From: Helicobacteraceae bacterium
Lineage (GTDB): Bacteria; Campylobacterota; Campylobacteria; Campylobacterales; SZUA-545
Length of the DNA stretch: 6,106 nucleotides
Direction: 5' to 3'
Assembly (NCBI GenBank): GCA_031282285.1
Contig: JAITEA010000113.1
Span: forward strand, 1-6,106
The translations under genes and the position numbers were made by a program. Below the pieces are notes generated by a model. That model ran no database searches and was not told where the DNA came from. It worked only from the letters and a program-made list of their open reading frames with translations. Position 1 is the first letter of the stretch; every line of letters begins with the position of its first letter. Positions 5,730 through 6,106 of this stretch are shown one piece after another.

Positions 5730-6106
5730 TTAGATATTTAGTTTCCATTGCTCCGACGCTTGATCGCAAATATAAGTCCCGCCCTTTTTGCCGCATTTAT
5801 TATAACGATCGATAAAACTAATCCAATACTGCCCAAACGCGTAATTGTCGCATTCGACGCCGTTGCCAATCGATATTCTAGTAATCGCGTTGTCGTAAAA
5901 CGCCGCTCTGCCTATTTTTCGTACGCTTTGAGGCAGCGTTACGCCTGTAAGCGAGTTTCTTTGAAACGCCGCTTCGCCGATTTCAACAATATTGTCTGGT
6001 ATAGTTAGCCGCTCTAACTTATTAAAGGCGAAAGCGCGATCGCTGATTTTATCGATGCCGTTTGGAATAGTTATACGCGTTAGATTGTTCAATCGAAAGG
6101 CGTTAG
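5730..6106 (-). CDS. C-terminal part of a BspA-like leucine-rich-repeat protein (LRR_5)
   Basis: The minus-strand frame is open from the window edge to TAA at 5732-5730, giving 124 visible residues; the true start lies beyond the window. The TTG at 6092-6090 is an internal Leu, since the repeat register continues upstream of it (NAFR). Three 22-residue repeats start at AFRLNN, AFAFNK and AFQRNS with the pattern AF-x2-N-x-L-x2-(I/V/L)-T-(I/L)-P-x2-(I/V)-x2-I. A shorter 21-residue repeat (AFYDNA) and a capping tail (FIDRYNKCGKKGGTY...W) follow. LRR_5 proteins are usually surface or secreted adhesion or binding proteins; whether this one is exported cannot be judged without the N-terminus. The 22-residue AFxxNxL form and the GKK-G-TY tail resemble, from memory, LRR proteins of termite-gut Treponema. 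GC is near 45%, against about 57% in a sampled stretch of ftsK, which suggests separate ancestry. The gene converges on ftsK. Confidence 0.85.
   Translation of the reverse strand, partial: NAFRLNNLTRITIPNGIDKISDRAFAFNKLERLTIPDNIVEIGEAAFQRNSLTGVTLPQSVRKIGRAAFYDNAITRISIGNGVECDNYAFGQYWISFIDRYNKCGKKGGTYICDQASEQWKLNI

Noticed and set aside
5539..5796. 85-codon minus-strand frame overlapping the end of the LRR gene
   Set aside because: It overlaps the LRR C-terminus in another frame, and its own C-terminal half reads through palindromic repeat. No protein-like features or ribosome site are seen.

Overview
The window looks like chromosome from a Campylobacterota (epsilonproteobacterial) organism. 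It carries a very long flagellar hook-filament junction gene (flgL) followed 8 bases later by ftsK. From memory, this flgL-ftsK order also occurs in Campylobacter jejuni, and the protein ends resemble Campylobacter FlgL. The two genes are GC-rich for that phylum (about 57% in a sampled stretch) and packed with GATC and GCGATCGC words. A lineage outside the familiar low-GC pathogens, such as a gut or environmental relative, is therefore more likely. The phylum assignment is inferred from family resemblance and gene order, not from a search.

Layout: (1) Positions 1-2802 (+) hold flgL with its 5' end cut off by the window edge; the first visible residues already lie inside the conserved N-terminal helix. 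(2) Positions 2811-4973 (+) hold a complete ftsK with a GTG start, four membrane segments, a short linker, a RecA-like motor and a winged-helix gamma domain. (3) Positions 4974-5729 contain no convincing gene but are dense in repeats: a C15 tract touching the ftsK stop, two degenerate tandem copies of a GC-rich unit, a 20-bp ATTCCC-N8-GGGAAT palindrome, a 148-base nested imperfect palindrome, two further hairpins back to back, and weaker hairpins. (4) Positions 5730-6106 (-) hold the C-terminal end of a BspA-like leucine-rich-repeat protein (LRR_5 type), more AT-rich than its neighbours and running off the window.

flgL and ftsK are probably co-transcribed, although their jobs differ (flagellum assembly; chromosome segregation at the septum). 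The LRR gene converges on ftsK, so the repeat-rich stretch lies between two gene 3' ends, where transcription from both sides would stop. The most unusual content is this palindrome cluster and the LRR fragment, whose C-terminal tail resembles those of termite-gut Treponema LRR proteins. I see no CRISPR array, tRNA, rRNA, transposase or defence gene.
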